Shown here: positions 7,537 to 15,961 of the stretch, one piece after another
How the letters are laid out: each line of letters begins with the position of its first letter
How positions within the stretch are numbered: the first letter of the stretch is position 1
Assembly (NCBI GenBank): GCA_031431335.1
Contig: JANPDG010000117.1
Location: forward strand, 1 to 27,461
Reading direction: 5' to 3'
Source: JAAFIP01 sp031431335
Lineage (GTDB): Bacteria > Pseudomonadota > Gammaproteobacteria > Burkholderiales > Burkholderiaceae_C
Length of the DNA: 27,461 bases
The notes under the pieces: model-generated
What the model saw: the letters and a program-made list of their open reading frames with translations, nothing else
Told to the model about the DNA's origin: nothing
The model's database searches: none
Made by a program: the position numbers and the translations under genes

Positions 7537-8385
7537 ATGGCCCATGTGATGACTGCCAACGCTGCACCTATGCCCGCGCTGCGAGACCCCGCATGGACTG
7601 GCCGCGTATTTTGGCTGGTGGCATGCTTGGTGTTGCTGTGGCCCATGCTGGTGCTAACCGAGTTCAAGCCCTGGGTGCTGTTTGAGCCGGGCAGCTTAAA
7701 GCCAACGCTTAAATTTATTGCTGATTTCTTTCCGCCCAAAATGGAAGGAGAGTTCTTGTTGTTGGTAGCCAAAGAGACCTGGCGTACGGTGGCTATTGCT
7801 ACAGCGGGCATTGCGCTGGCCTTGGTACTGGCGGTGCCGTTGGCGCTATTGTCGGTGCGGGTTTTGTCGGTGTCTGCGTTGGCTGGGCGCATGGACGCGC
7901 TGCCCAGTGTGCTGCGCACGGCCACCCGCTGGGTAATGATATTGCTGCGCTCTGTGCCAGAGCTGATTTGGGCCTTGGTGTTTGTGCGCGTTGTGGGTTT
8001 AGGGCCTACGGCTGGGGTGATTGCCATTGCCTTGACCTACGGTGGAATGCTGGGCAAAGTGTATGCAGAGATTTTGGAAAGCGGTGAAGGCCATGCCACG
8101 CAAAACCTGCTGCGCAATGGCAGCAGCCGCATGCAGGCGTTTTTCTACGCGCTGCTGCCGCAAAATGCAGCCGAGCTCACCAGCTACACCGTCTACCGCT
8201 GGGAGTGTGCTATTCGTTCGTCTGCGGTGCTGGGCTTTGTGGGTGCAGGCGGTTTAGGCCAGCAGATGGACGCGTCGATGAAGATGTTCAATGGCTCTGA
8301 AGTGGCCACCATGCTGATCGTCTTTATGGCGCTGGTGTGGTTGGCAGACAAAGCCAGCGCATGGCTGCGCAAAGAGCTGGGGTAG
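7537..8385 (+). CDS. phnE: ABC transporter permease, PhnE type (first copy)
   Basis: The protein has 282 residues and several membrane helices: a first one around the hydrophobic VFWLVACLVLLWPMLV, then a cluster beginning near TVAIATAGIALALVLAV. The inner-membrane permease fold is shown by the conserved C-terminal loop that contacts the ATPase (EILESGEGHATQNLLRNG, then FVGAGGLGQQM). It lies 5 bp after phnC and 2 bp before a second related permease gene. The paired permeases probably form a heterodimer, as in PhnE1/PhnE2 systems. Confidence 0.86.
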   Translation: MAHVMTANAAPMPALRDPAWTGRVFWLVACLVLLWPMLVLTEFKPWVLFEPGSLKPTLKFIADFFPPKMEGEFLLLVAKETWRTVAIATAGIALALVLAVPLALLSVRVLSVSALAGRMDALPSVLRTATRWVMILLRSVPELIWALVFVRVVGLGPTAGVIAIALTYGGMLGKVYAEILESGEGHATQNLLRNGSSRMQAFFYALLPQNAAELTSYTVYRWECAIRSSAVLGFVGAGGLGQQMDASMKMFNGSEVATMLIVFMALVWLADKASAWLRKELG

Positions 8386-8387
8386 AT

Positions 8388-9248
8388 ATGCAGCCCATCT
8401 CAAACAGTGTCCACAAGAGCACGGCGCCCCAGCCAGCAGCCAATGAACGGTTTCGCTTGCCGCCGCCCATGTTTGATGCGCGTTGCAAAGCCTGTTGGTT
8501 TGTTTTCGGACTGATCTGTTTAACGGTGGCCAGCTTTTGGACGCTGGAGCTCAAGTGGGCGCAGTTTTTCAGCTTAGACGCGATGCGCAAAATGGTCAAG
8601 TTCATCGGTGAACTACTGGTGCCTGAGACCAGCAGCAAATTTTTAGCCAAGCTGGGCTGGGCGACGCTAGAGACCTTGGCCATGAGTGCGCTGGGCACAT
8701 TGATTGCAGCCGTGCTCGGGCTTGCACTGGCTTTGCCTGCCAGCAAAATGTATGCAGACGACCGCGCGCGCTGGCGCGGACTGACGCGCTGGGTGCTCAA
8801 CGCGCTGCGCAGTATTCCTGAGCTGGTGTGGGCATCGTTGCTGCTGATCAGCGCAGGGTTAGGGCCGTTTGCAGGCACCTTGGCGCTGGCGCTGCACACA
8901 TCAGGTGTCTTGGGCCGCTTGTTTGCCGAGAGCCTAGAGAACGCACCCAGTGGCCCTGCTGCCGCGCTGCGCACCCACGGCGTGCCCCAAGGCCGCGTGT
9001 TTTGGTACGCCACATTTCCGCAGGTGCTGCCGCAGCTTTTGAGCTACACACTGTACCGCTGGGAAAACAACATCCGCGCCGCCGGCGTGCTGGGTGTGGT
9101 GGGCGCAGGCGGTTTAGGCCAGATGCTGGCTTTTCATATGGGCCTGTTCCAAATGCAAGAGACCAGCAGTATTTTGCTGGCCATGATCTTGCTGGTCGCT
9201 ATGGTAGACGCTGCTAGTTACTGGTCGCGCCGGATGATGACGCGCTAA
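8388..9248 (+). CDS. phnE: ABC transporter permease, PhnE type (second copy)
   Basis: This second 286-residue permease has the same layout as its upstream neighbour: an early helix around ACWFVFGLICLTVASFW, a core helix bundle, and the coupling loop AESLENAPSGPAAALRTHG followed by VVGAGGLGQML. The shared YTxYRWE and VGAGGLGQ motifs show that the two permeases are paralogues. I chose the ATG at 8388, 2 bases after the previous stop and behind a GGGG stretch. An in-frame GTG at 8337 would overlap the first permease by 49 bp. It ends the transporter operon; the next gene is convergent with an 18-bp gap and no obvious terminator. Confidence 0.85.
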   Translation: MQPISNSVHKSTAPQPAANERFRLPPPMFDARCKACWFVFGLICLTVASFWTLELKWAQFFSLDAMRKMVKFIGELLVPETSSKFLAKLGWATLETLAMSALGTLIAAVLGLALALPASKMYADDRARWRGLTRWVLNALRSIPELVWASLLLISAGLGPFAGTLALALHTSGVLGRLFAESLENAPSGPAAALRTHGVPQGRVFWYATFPQVLPQLLSYTLYRWENNIRAAGVLGVVGAGGLGQMLAFHMGLFQMQETSSILLAMILLVAMVDAASYWSRRMMTR

Positions 9249-9266
9249 GCACTAGCGCATTTAACC

Positions 9267-10964
9267 TTAGCCTTGGTGCCAAACCACGGTTTTTCGTGCC
9301 TTAGCCCACTGCTCAAAATGGTCGCCGTAGTGCTTTTCCACCACATTGCGCTTGATCTTCAATGTAGGCGTAACAAAGCCAGACTCTACCGTCCACTGCT
9401 CAGGCACCACCGCGACAAAGTCTAGGCGCTCATGCGGGTCTAGGGTTGTGTTGACGACCTTCATGTGTGCATCGAGCTCTTCGGTAAATTCTTTGCGCAG
9501 AGCCGCATTCTTCAGTTCTTCCCATTGGCCAGCAGGCAGCATGGCCAATGCGAACGGCTGCGGAAACGCTACGCCTGATACCAAACAGGCTTCAATCTTG
9601 GTGAACGCACTCAGCTTGGTTTCAATCGGCGCAGGCGAAACGTATTTGCCCTTGCTGGTTTTGAACTGCTCTTTAGCGCGGCCGACGATTTTTAGGCGCT
9701 GTTGCTCGTCAAACACACCCAAGTCGCCTGTTTTAAGCCAACCGTCTGCCGTCATGGTCTCTGCCGTCTTCTCTGGCTCTTTAAAGTAGCACTGCATGTG
9801 CGCAGGGCCACGGGTGAGCACTTCGCCAGCGTCTGACAGTTTGACTTCGCAGCAGCTGGTGGCGTTGCCTACATAGCCAATGCGTGATTTGCCAGGCACA
9901 GATGCGGTAGCAAAGGCAAACTGCTCGGTCATGCCGTAGCCTTCTAGCAATTCGAGGCCCAGCTTGCGGTACCAAGTCATCACTTCGGGTGGCAGGGGTG
10001 CTGCACCTGTGCCTGCGACGCGCATCGAGTCCATGCCAAGTTGCTTCAAGATTTTCTTTTTGACAATACCCCCCAAAATGGGAATGGACAGCAAGCGGTC
10101 TAGCTTTTTAGGTGGCATTTTTTTGAAAATACCTTGCTGAAACTTTACCCACAGGCGCGGCACTGAGAAGAAGATGGTGGGTCGCGCGCGTTGCAGGTCG
10201 AACAAGAAGGTGTCTAAGCTCTCGGCGAAGAAAATATGCATGCCGTGGTAAATCATCTGGCCTTCGACCAAGCAACGCTCGGCCACGTGGGCCAGTGGCA
10301 GGTAGGACAGCATGCGATCAGCGGTGCTGGTTTGAATGTTGTCTGACAAAGCCAGCGCCGTGTGGGCAAACGACTCAAAGCCATGCACTGCGCCTTTAGG
10401 CATGCCCGTGGTGCCCGAGGTGTAGATGATGGTGGCTATTGCGTTGCCTGCAAAGGTGGGGCTGTCCTTCATCGGCTGGTTGGTTTTGACGATTTGCTCC
10501 CAAGCGGTGTAGCCTGGCGTGCCATCTTTGGCATCACACAGCGGAGTGATGATGCAGGGCATGCCCTCGGGGATACCAGGCTGCATTGATTTCCAGTCGT
10601 CCAGCTTGCCCACAAAGCACAGCTTAGTGTCTGAGTGCGCCATGATCTGGCGCACGGTCTCGGCCACCAGGTTAGGGTAGATCGGCACGCTTACATAGCC
10701 TGCCATCCAAATAGCCAAGTCGGCCATGAGCCACCAAGAGGTGTTTTTGCTCATGATGGCAATACGCGCGCCCTCACCGTAGTTTTGCGCCTTGAGGTAA
10801 GTGGCCATGCGGCGTGTTTCATCCATGGCTTGTGCCCAGGTCCAGTCGCGCACCACGCCACCGCCCATGGGCTGGGTGAACAATATCTCGTTGGCACGGG
10901 CTTTTTCCCAGTGGTAGGCGCGCTGCAACGGAAGATCGGCGGCTTTGAGGGTGGCAAACGTCAT
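9267..10964 (-). CDS. Long-chain acyl-CoA synthetase (AMP-forming)
   Basis: The enzyme activates fatty acids to acyl-CoA via an acyl-adenylate, for beta-oxidation or lipid synthesis. At 565 residues it has the AMP-binding signature IIYTSGTTGMPKGAVHG, the adenylate-binding motif LLEGYGMTEQ, TGDLGVFDEQQRLKIVGR in the hinge region, and a C-terminal lysine region (TPTLKIKR). It looks like the FadD15/FAA1-like branch found in many Burkholderiales. The Shine-Dalgarno AGGAG is 7-8 bases before the ATG. The gene follows gltA on the same strand but is separated by a terminator, so it is probably transcribed on its own. The exact acyl preference cannot be read. Confidence 0.87.
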   Translation of the reverse strand: MTFATLKAADLPLQRAYHWEKARANEILFTQPMGGGVVRDWTWAQAMDETRRMATYLKAQNYGEGARIAIMSKNTSWWLMADLAIWMAGYVSVPIYPNLVAETVRQIMAHSDTKLCFVGKLDDWKSMQPGIPEGMPCIITPLCDAKDGTPGYTAWEQIVKTNQPMKDSPTFAGNAIATIIYTSGTTGMPKGAVHGFESFAHTALALSDNIQTSTADRMLSYLPLAHVAERCLVEGQMIYHGMHIFFAESLDTFLFDLQRARPTIFFSVPRLWVKFQQGIFKKMPPKKLDRLLSIPILGGIVKKKILKQLGMDSMRVAGTGAAPLPPEVMTWYRKLGLELLEGYGMTEQFAFATASVPGKSRIGYVGNATSCCEVKLSDAGEVLTRGPAHMQCYFKEPEKTAETMTADGWLKTGDLGVFDEQQRLKIVGRAKEQFKTSKGKYVSPAPIETKLSAFTKIEACLVSGVAFPQPFALAMLPAGQWEELKNAALRKEFTEELDAHMKVVNTTLDPHERLDFVAVVPEQWTVESGFVTPTLKIKRNVVEKHYGDHFEQWAKARKTVVWHQG

Positions 10965-11135
10965 GTAGGACTCCTAGGATTGTTTTAAAAACTGCGCAAT
11001 TCATCCTCGAATAGCGCGATTTACTACGTTAGCTTATCTCGGCGGGTTTGTATCTCATTGTTGTCCCTAATGGCAGCTGCGCGCGCAGTCCTTTGCTGTC
11101 ATTTTGAAAGCGTACTTTTGGGTATAAAAAACCTA

Positions 11136-11182
11136 TTTTTCCGACGTGAATACTAAATAGTTTGCTATATAAATAATAGCAA
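11136..11182 (-). repeat. Dispersed palindrome-plus-core repeat, copy 2 (intergenic)
   Basis: Read on the minus strand, a perfect 7-bp hairpin (ttgctat-N7-atagcaa, 11162-11182) runs into the core caaactatttagtattcacg and tcggaaaaa. It matches copies 1 and 3 with a few changes in the middle of the core. Translated in the frame used by the coding copies it would read IANYLVFTSE, so it is open but divergent. It lies in non-coding DNA upstream of the acyl-CoA synthetase. Confidence 0.8.
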
Positions 11183-11213
11183 GTAGTATCATGTCAATTA
11201 GAGGCAACTGCCC

Positions 11214-11252
11214 AAAAAAGAAAAGCCCGTTGATATTCAAATCAACGGGCTT
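11214..11252 (-). terminator. Rho-independent terminator of gltA
   Basis: On the minus strand a perfect 12-bp stem (aagcccgttgat / atcaacgggctt) with a 6-base loop is followed by a T-rich run (ttcttttttg). It starts 20 bp after the gltA stop codon and ends transcription of the sdh-gltA cluster. Confidence 0.93.
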
Positions 11253-11272
11253 GGCATGAAAAGTACTTAAAT

Positions 11273-12583
11273 TTAGCGCTTGGCTACCGGCTGTACATCA
11301 CGCTTGACCGAGCCGGTGAACAACTGGCGCGGGCGACCGATCTTGTATTCTGGGTCGCCGATCATTTCGTTCAATTGCGCAATCCAGCCCACGGTGCGCG
11401 CGAGCGCGAAGATGGCTGTGAACATGCTGACCGGGATGCCAATGGCGCGCTGCACGATGCCTGAGTAAAAGTCGACGTTCGGGTAGAGCTTGCGCTGCAC
11501 AAAATAGTCGTCTTCCAGAGCGATACGCTCGAGTTCTTTGGCCAGTTTGAATAGCGGATCGTTTTCTAGGCCCAGTTCTTTGAGCACTTCGTGGCAGGTC
11601 TCTTGCATCAACTTAGCGCGCGGGTCGTAGTTTTTGTACACACGGTGGCCAAAACCCATCAGCTTGACGCCGGAGTTTTTGTCTTTGACCTTCTCCATGA
11701 ACTCGCCCACTTTGCTCACGCCGCCCATTTTTTGGATGTCTTCCAGCATGTTCAGGCAGGCTTCGTTAGCGCCGCCGTGCGATGGGCCCCACAGACATGC
11801 CACACCGGCTGCTATCGCTGCAAACGGGTTGGTGCCTGAGCTGCCGCACAAGCGCACGGTGGATGTAGAGGCGTTTTGCTCGTGGTCTGCGTGCAGAGTG
11901 AAGATGCGGTCCATCGCACGCTCGATCACGGGGTTAACCACATACTCTTCGCAGGGTGTGGCAAACATCATGTGCAAGAAGTTGCCAGCGTAGCTCAGGT
12001 CGTTTTTAGGGTAGATGTAAGGCTGACCTACGCTGTATTTGTAAGCCATAGACACCAAGGTTGGCATTTTGGCAATCAAACGGATGGCGGCAATATCGCG
12101 GTGCTCGGCATTGGTGATGTCTGTGCTGTCGTGGTAGAAAGCTGACAACGCGCCGACCAGGCCGGTCAAAATCGCCATCGGGTGTGCATCACGGCGAAAG
12201 CCGCGCAAAAAGAACTGCATCTGCTCGTTGACCATGGTGTGCATGGTGACGCGCTTGGTAAAGTCTTTCTTTTGCGTTGCGTTGGGCAGGTTTGCGTACA
12301 GCAGCAAATGGCAGGTTTCTAGAAAGTCGCAGTTGGTGGCCAGTTGCTCGATCGGGTAGCCACGGTACAAAAGCTCACCTTTGTCGCCGTCAATATAAGT
12401 GATGGCCGACTGGGTAGCCGCTGTGCTCATAAAGCCTGGGTCGTAGGTGAACATGCCAGTTTGCGCATACAGCTTGCGAATATCGACCACATCAGGGCCG
12501 ATATTGCCTTGGTACACGGGCAGCTCAACGCTGGGGCTGCCGTCAGAGAACGACAGGGTGGCTTTGTTGTCGGAGAGTTTCAT
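11273..12583 (-). CDS. gltA: Citrate synthase
   Basis: This is the TCA-cycle entry enzyme, condensing acetyl-CoA and oxaloacetate to citrate in the cytoplasm. It has 436 residues, the length of the proteobacterial hexameric type II enzyme. Active-site segments are visible: the histidine in WGPSHGGANEA, the histidine in GFGHRVYKNYDPRA, and the aspartate in VDFYSGIV. It is last in the sdhCDABE-gltA order usual for Burkholderiales, 52 bp after sdhE, and ends at a strong terminator. Confidence 0.97.
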   Translation of the reverse strand: MKLSDNKATLSFSDGSPSVELPVYQGNIGPDVVDIRKLYAQTGMFTYDPGFMSTAATQSAITYIDGDKGELLYRGYPIEQLATNCDFLETCHLLLYANLPNATQKKDFTKRVTMHTMVNEQMQFFLRGFRRDAHPMAILTGLVGALSAFYHDSTDITNAEHRDIAAIRLIAKMPTLVSMAYKYSVGQPYIYPKNDLSYAGNFLHMMFATPCEEYVVNPVIERAMDRIFTLHADHEQNASTSTVRLCGSSGTNPFAAIAAGVACLWGPSHGGANEACLNMLEDIQKMGGVSKVGEFMEKVKDKNSGVKLMGFGHRVYKNYDPRAKLMQETCHEVLKELGLENDPLFKLAKELERIALEDDYFVQRKLYPNVDFYSGIVQRAIGIPVSMFTAIFALARTVGWIAQLNEMIGDPEYKIGRPRQLFTGSVKRDVQPVAKR

Positions 12584-12635
12584 TGAAGGGCACCTTTACT
12601 TTTTTCGATTACTTATTTGACAATAACGTTGGGGC

Positions 12636-12956
12636 TTAGATTTTCTGCTTCAACATGCTCAAGATGCCCTGAATATCGACGGTATCGAATTCTGGTCTGA
12701 CCTGCGCTAATGATTTGCGGTTCAAATGCAGATCTAACAAGTCATTGTCTGATAAATCCATTAGAGCATTCAAACTATTCGCGTGCCTGACGGTAAGCTG
12801 GCTTTCAAATTTGTTAAAAAATCGCTCAATAAACAAATCGTTTTCTAGCAAACCCCTGCGCGTGCGCCAGCGCAGCTTCGACAGCTCGCGCACGCCCAGC
12901 TTGGCATCCAAGCCGTAGGGCGCGTCGATGCTGGCTACGAGATTAGTCATGCGCAT
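12636..12956 (-). CDS. sdhE: SdhE, FAD assembly factor for succinate dehydrogenase
   Basis: SdhE (Sdh5/YgfY) helps attach FAD covalently to SdhA. The diagnostic RGxxE motif is present as RGLLE within LSKLRWRTRRGLLENDLFIERF. From ATG 12956 it has 106 residues; an ATG two codons later (12950) is equally possible. An upstream in-frame TTG at 13052 would add 32 residues with no family likeness, so I rejected it. It lies between sdhB and gltA, as in related genomes. Confidence 0.88.
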   Translation of the reverse strand: MRMTNLVASIDAPYGLDAKLGVRELSKLRWRTRRGLLENDLFIERFFNKFESQLTVRHANSLNALMDLSDNDLLDLHLNRKSLAQVRPEFDTVDIQGILSMLKQKI

Positions 12957-13006
12957 TGCGGAGGTTTCCCGCTGGGCCGCCCCAAGAGAAATTAGCCCCC
13001 CGGGGT

Positions 13007-13028
13007 GGCAGCGCTGCCTTTGCAAAGG
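13007..13028. repeat. Two abutting palindromes between sdhB and sdhE
   Basis: Two perfect 12-bp palindromes, ggcagcgctgcc (13007-13018) and cctttgcaaagg (13017-13028), share two bases. A ccccccgggg stretch lies just beside them (12996-13005). In the minus-strand transcript this would fold into compact hairpins in the sdhB-sdhE junction, possibly influencing mRNA processing or sdhE translation. Confidence 0.5.
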
Positions 13029-13068
13029 GCTCAAGAGCGCACGTAGTGACAAGCGTGGGGGTCATTTG

Positions 13069-13773
13069 CTACACGGCGCGCAGCACCATCATCTCTTTGA
13101 TCTTGCCAATCGCCTTGGTAGGGTTCAAGCCCTTAGGGCACACGTCCACACAGTTCATGATGGTGTGGCAGCGAAACAGGCGGTACGGGTCTTCTAGGTT
13201 GTCCAAGCGCTCGGCGGTGCCTTGGTCGCGGCTGTCGGCGATAAAGCGGTAGGCTTGCAACAGGCCTGCAGGGCCGACAAACTTGTCTGGGTTCCACCAA
13301 AAGCTGGGGCAGCTTGTGGAGCAGCTGGCGCACAAAATGCACTCGTACAAACCGTTTAACTCATCGCGCTCTTCAGGCGATTGCAAACGCTCTTTCTCGG
13401 GCGGGATGGTGTCGTTGATCAAGTACGGCTTGATCGAGTTGTACTGCTTGAAAAACTGCGTCATGTCGACGATTAAATCGCGAATGACAGGCAAGCCGGG
13501 CAAAGGCTTTAATGTAATATCACCCTTGAGGGTGCGCATATTGGTCAAGCAGGCCAAGCCGTTTTTACCGTTGATGTTCATCGCGTCTGAGCCGCATACG
13601 CCTTCGCGGCATGAGCGGCGAAAACTGATGGATGGCACTTGTTCTTTGAGCTTCATCAGTACGTCTAGCAACATGCGCTCTGTGCCGTCCAGCTCGATCT
13701 TGACGGTTTGCATATACGGCTTCGCATCGGTGTCAGGGTCGTAGCGGTAGATTTTGAAGGTGCGTGTTTCCAT
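13069..13773 (-). CDS. sdhB: Succinate dehydrogenase iron-sulfur subunit
   Basis: SdhB carries electrons from the SdhA flavin to the quinone site. The 234-residue protein has the three expected cysteine groups: the [2Fe-2S] motif around CREGVCGSDAM with a later Cys, then CILCASCSTSCP and CHTIMNCVDVCPKGLNP for the [4Fe-4S] and [3Fe-4S] clusters. The tail ends in KIKEMMVLRAV. It lies 9 bp after sdhA in one operon. Confidence 0.97.
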   Translation of the reverse strand: METRTFKIYRYDPDTDAKPYMQTVKIELDGTERMLLDVLMKLKEQVPSISFRRSCREGVCGSDAMNINGKNGLACLTNMRTLKGDITLKPLPGLPVIRDLIVDMTQFFKQYNSIKPYLINDTIPPEKERLQSPEERDELNGLYECILCASCSTSCPSFWWNPDKFVGPAGLLQAYRFIADSRDQGTAERLDNLEDPYRLFRCHTIMNCVDVCPKGLNPTKAIGKIKEMMVLRAV

Positions 13774-13782
13774 GGTGGTTCC

Positions 13783-15570
13783 TTAGAAGGTACGTGTCTT
13801 GAGGGGCACGGACTCAACCGTGAGAGGCTTCATCTGCACCGCTTTGTAGCTCAAACGGTTGCTTTCTTTGTACCAAAGGCTGTGCTTATGCCATTCTTTG
13901 TCATTGCGGCCATTCGGAAACTCTGGCGTATCTTCATAGTCGGCAACCGAGTGTGCGCCACGGCTTTCTTTACGGGCTGCGGCAGACACGATGGTGGCCT
14001 GGGCTGACTCGATCAAGTTTTCTACTTCGAGGGCTTCGATGCGCGCAGTGTTAAAAATCTTGGAGTTGTCTCTCAGGCCAATACTCTCAACACGCTTGCG
14101 CAGCTCTGCTATTTTGGCCACGCCTTCGTCCAGCGTGGCTTGTGTGCGGAACACGCCTGCGTACAGCTGCATAGCATCACGAATATCGTCGGCTACTTTT
14201 TGCGCATACTCGCCGTCGGTGGCGCTGTCTAGGCGCGCTAGGCGAGCGTTGGTGCGGTCAGCAGCGTTGGCGGGCAGCGGTTTGTGGGTTTTGGTCTTGC
14301 TGTGGTTATCCACAATATGGTTGCCCGCAGCGCGGCCAAACACCAAAAGGTCGAGCAATGAGTTGGTGCCCAAACGGTTGGCACCGTGCACGCTGACGCA
14401 TGAGCATTCACCCACTGCGTACAAGCCGCCCACGATCGCGTTGTCTTGGCCGTTCTTTTGCGTCACCACTTGGCCATTGATGTTGGTCGGGATGCCGCCC
14501 ATTTGGTAATGGATGGTGGGCACCACAGGAATCGGCTCTTTGGTGATGTCAACGTTGGCAAAATTGTGGCCAATCTCGTACACCGAGGGCAGGCGCTTGT
14601 GGATGGTGTCTGCGCCCAAGTGGTCCAGCTTGAGGTGAATGTAATCCTTTTTGGGGCCGCAGCCACGGCCTTCTTTAATCTCTTGGTCCATGCAGCGCGA
14701 TACAAAGTCGCGTGGTGCCAAGTCTTTCAATGTTGGTGCATAGCGCTCCATAAAGCGCTCGCCATTGCTATTGAGCAAAATAGCGCCTTCGCCGCGACAG
14801 CCTTCGGTCAGCAGCACGCCTGCACCGGCTACGCCGGTAGGGTGAAACTGCCAAAACTCCATGTCTTCTAGTGCAATACCTGCCCGTGCCGCCATGCCCA
14901 AGCCGTCGCCAGTGTTGATAAAAGCGTTAGTGGATGCTGCGAAAATACGGCCTGCACCGCCGGTGGCCATCAGTGTGGTTTTAGCTTCAAAAATATGCAG
15001 CTCGCCAGTTTCCATTTCAATCGCGGTGACGCCCACGCATTCGCCGTCAGCGTCCATGATCAGGTCTTGCGCCATCCACTCAACAAAGAAGGTGGTTTTG
15101 GCCTTGACGTTTTGCTGGTACAGGGTGTGTAGCATGGCGTGGCCGGTGCGGTCGGCGGCAGCGCAGGCGCGCTCTACGGCTTTTTCACCGTAGTTGGCGG
15201 TGTGACCGCCAAACGGGCGTTGGTAAATGGTGCCATCAGGGTTGCGGTCAAACGGCATGCCCATGTGCTCTAAGTCATACACCACCTTGCGGGCATCGCG
15301 GCACATGAACTCGATGGCGTCTTGGTCGCCTAACCAGTCACTGCCTTTGACAGTGTCATAAAAGTGGTAGTGCCAGTTGTCTTCGTTCATGTTGCCAAGA
15401 GAGGCGCCAATGCCGCCTTGGGCCGCGACTGTGTGAGAACGGGTGGGAAACACTTTGGACAATACCGCCACGTTCAGGCCAGCGCGTGCCAGCTGCAACG
15501 AGGCGCGCATGCCCGAGCCGCCTGCACCGACGATGACAACGTCAAATTTGCGTTTAGAAATAGCTGCCAT
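13783..15570 (-). CDS. sdhA: Succinate dehydrogenase flavoprotein subunit
   Basis: SdhA oxidises succinate to fumarate and links complex II of the respiratory chain to the TCA cycle. From ATG 15570 it has 595 residues. Visible features: the FAD-binding VVIVGAGGSGMRASL, the histidine for covalent flavin attachment in RSHTVAAQGG, and catalytic-domain segments HPTGV, TEGCRGEGA and HGANRLGTNSLLD. The start is chosen because GGAG lies 9 bases upstream and the family begins near this point. The open frame extends to 15780 but overlaps sdhD and is not coding there. Confidence 0.97.
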   Translation of the reverse strand: MAAISKRKFDVVIVGAGGSGMRASLQLARAGLNVAVLSKVFPTRSHTVAAQGGIGASLGNMNEDNWHYHFYDTVKGSDWLGDQDAIEFMCRDARKVVYDLEHMGMPFDRNPDGTIYQRPFGGHTANYGEKAVERACAAADRTGHAMLHTLYQQNVKAKTTFFVEWMAQDLIMDADGECVGVTAIEMETGELHIFEAKTTLMATGGAGRIFAASTNAFINTGDGLGMAARAGIALEDMEFWQFHPTGVAGAGVLLTEGCRGEGAILLNSNGERFMERYAPTLKDLAPRDFVSRCMDQEIKEGRGCGPKKDYIHLKLDHLGADTIHKRLPSVYEIGHNFANVDITKEPIPVVPTIHYQMGGIPTNINGQVVTQKNGQDNAIVGGLYAVGECSCVSVHGANRLGTNSLLDLLVFGRAAGNHIVDNHSKTKTHKPLPANAADRTNARLARLDSATDGEYAQKVADDIRDAMQLYAGVFRTQATLDEGVAKIAELRKRVESIGLRDNSKIFNTARIEALEVENLIESAQATIVSAAARKESRGAHSVADYEDTPEFPNGRNDKEWHKHSLWYKESNRLSYKAVQMKPLTVESVPLKTRTF

Positions 15571-15572
15571 TT

Positions 15573-15938
15573 TTAAATTCTCCACAAAACTTGAATGGCC
15601 CATCCCGCGCACCCCACGAGATAAACCATAGTGACAACTTGCAGCGACAAACGCAGGGCAACAGGCTTGATGTAATCCATCCAAATATCGCGCATGCCCA
15701 CCCACACGTGGTAGAGCAACGCAACGATGATGACGAAGGTTAAAACCTTCATCCACTGGGGCGCAAAAATACCCGCCCAAGATTCGTAGCCCACGGGGCC
15801 TTTGACCAAGCCCACGCGAACAATGACCAGCACGGTAAACAGCGCCATCAAAGCGGCTGTGACGCGCTGGGCTAGCCAGTCTTTCAAACCATAGTGCGCA
15901 CCTACGACAGAGCGCTTAGAACCGTAATTAACTGCCAT
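15573..15938 (-). CDS. sdhD: Succinate dehydrogenase membrane anchor subunit
   Basis: The protein has 121 residues and three predicted membrane helices (about 25-45, 62-82 and 95-118). The segment LLYHVWVGMRDIWMDYI contains the likely haem-ligand histidine and the quinone-site aspartate/tyrosine pair typical of SdhD. It lies 23 bp after sdhC and 2 bp before sdhA. Confidence 0.94.
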   Translation of the reverse strand: MAVNYGSKRSVVGAHYGLKDWLAQRVTAALMALFTVLVIVRVGLVKGPVGYESWAGIFAPQWMKVLTFVIIVALLYHVWVGMRDIWMDYIKPVALRLSLQVVTMVYLVGCAGWAIQVLWRI

Positions 15939-15961
15939 TTTGTTTTACTCGTTTATAAGAT

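Larger units (their letters stand above)
10965..11272. other. Intergenic region between acyl-CoA synthetase and gltA
   Basis: This 308-bp gap has no credible ORF. It holds the gltA terminator (11214-11252), dispersed repeat copy 2 (11136-11182), and about 170 bp upstream of the acyl-CoA synthetase that should contain its promoter. I could not pick a convincing -35/-10 pair there. Confidence 0.7.

Noticed and set aside
7359..8027. 222-codon open frame on the minus strand opposite the phnC/phnE junction
   Set aside because: It lies opposite well-supported transporter genes, has low-complexity Thr/Ser/Ala-rich composition and no recognisable domain. It is a codon-bias shadow.
8324..9013. 229-codon minus-strand open frame opposite the second permease
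   Set aside because: It is antisense to a clear permease gene, with no family features and no ribosome site.
5744..9248. Phosphonate utilisation operon
   Set aside because: No C-P lyase (phnG-M), phosphonatase or ptxD gene accompanies the importer, and the binding-protein motifs look closer to the putative selenate branch. Phosphonate or phosphite uptake is still possible.
12957..13052. N-terminal extension of sdhE from a TTG
   Set aside because: It would make SdhE 138 residues instead of about 100, with no family likeness, and covers a palindrome-rich junction.
15571..15780. 70-residue N-terminal extension of sdhA
   Set aside because: It overlaps sdhD in another frame and has no likeness to SdhA. 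The ATG at 15570 has GGAG upstream and matches the family start.
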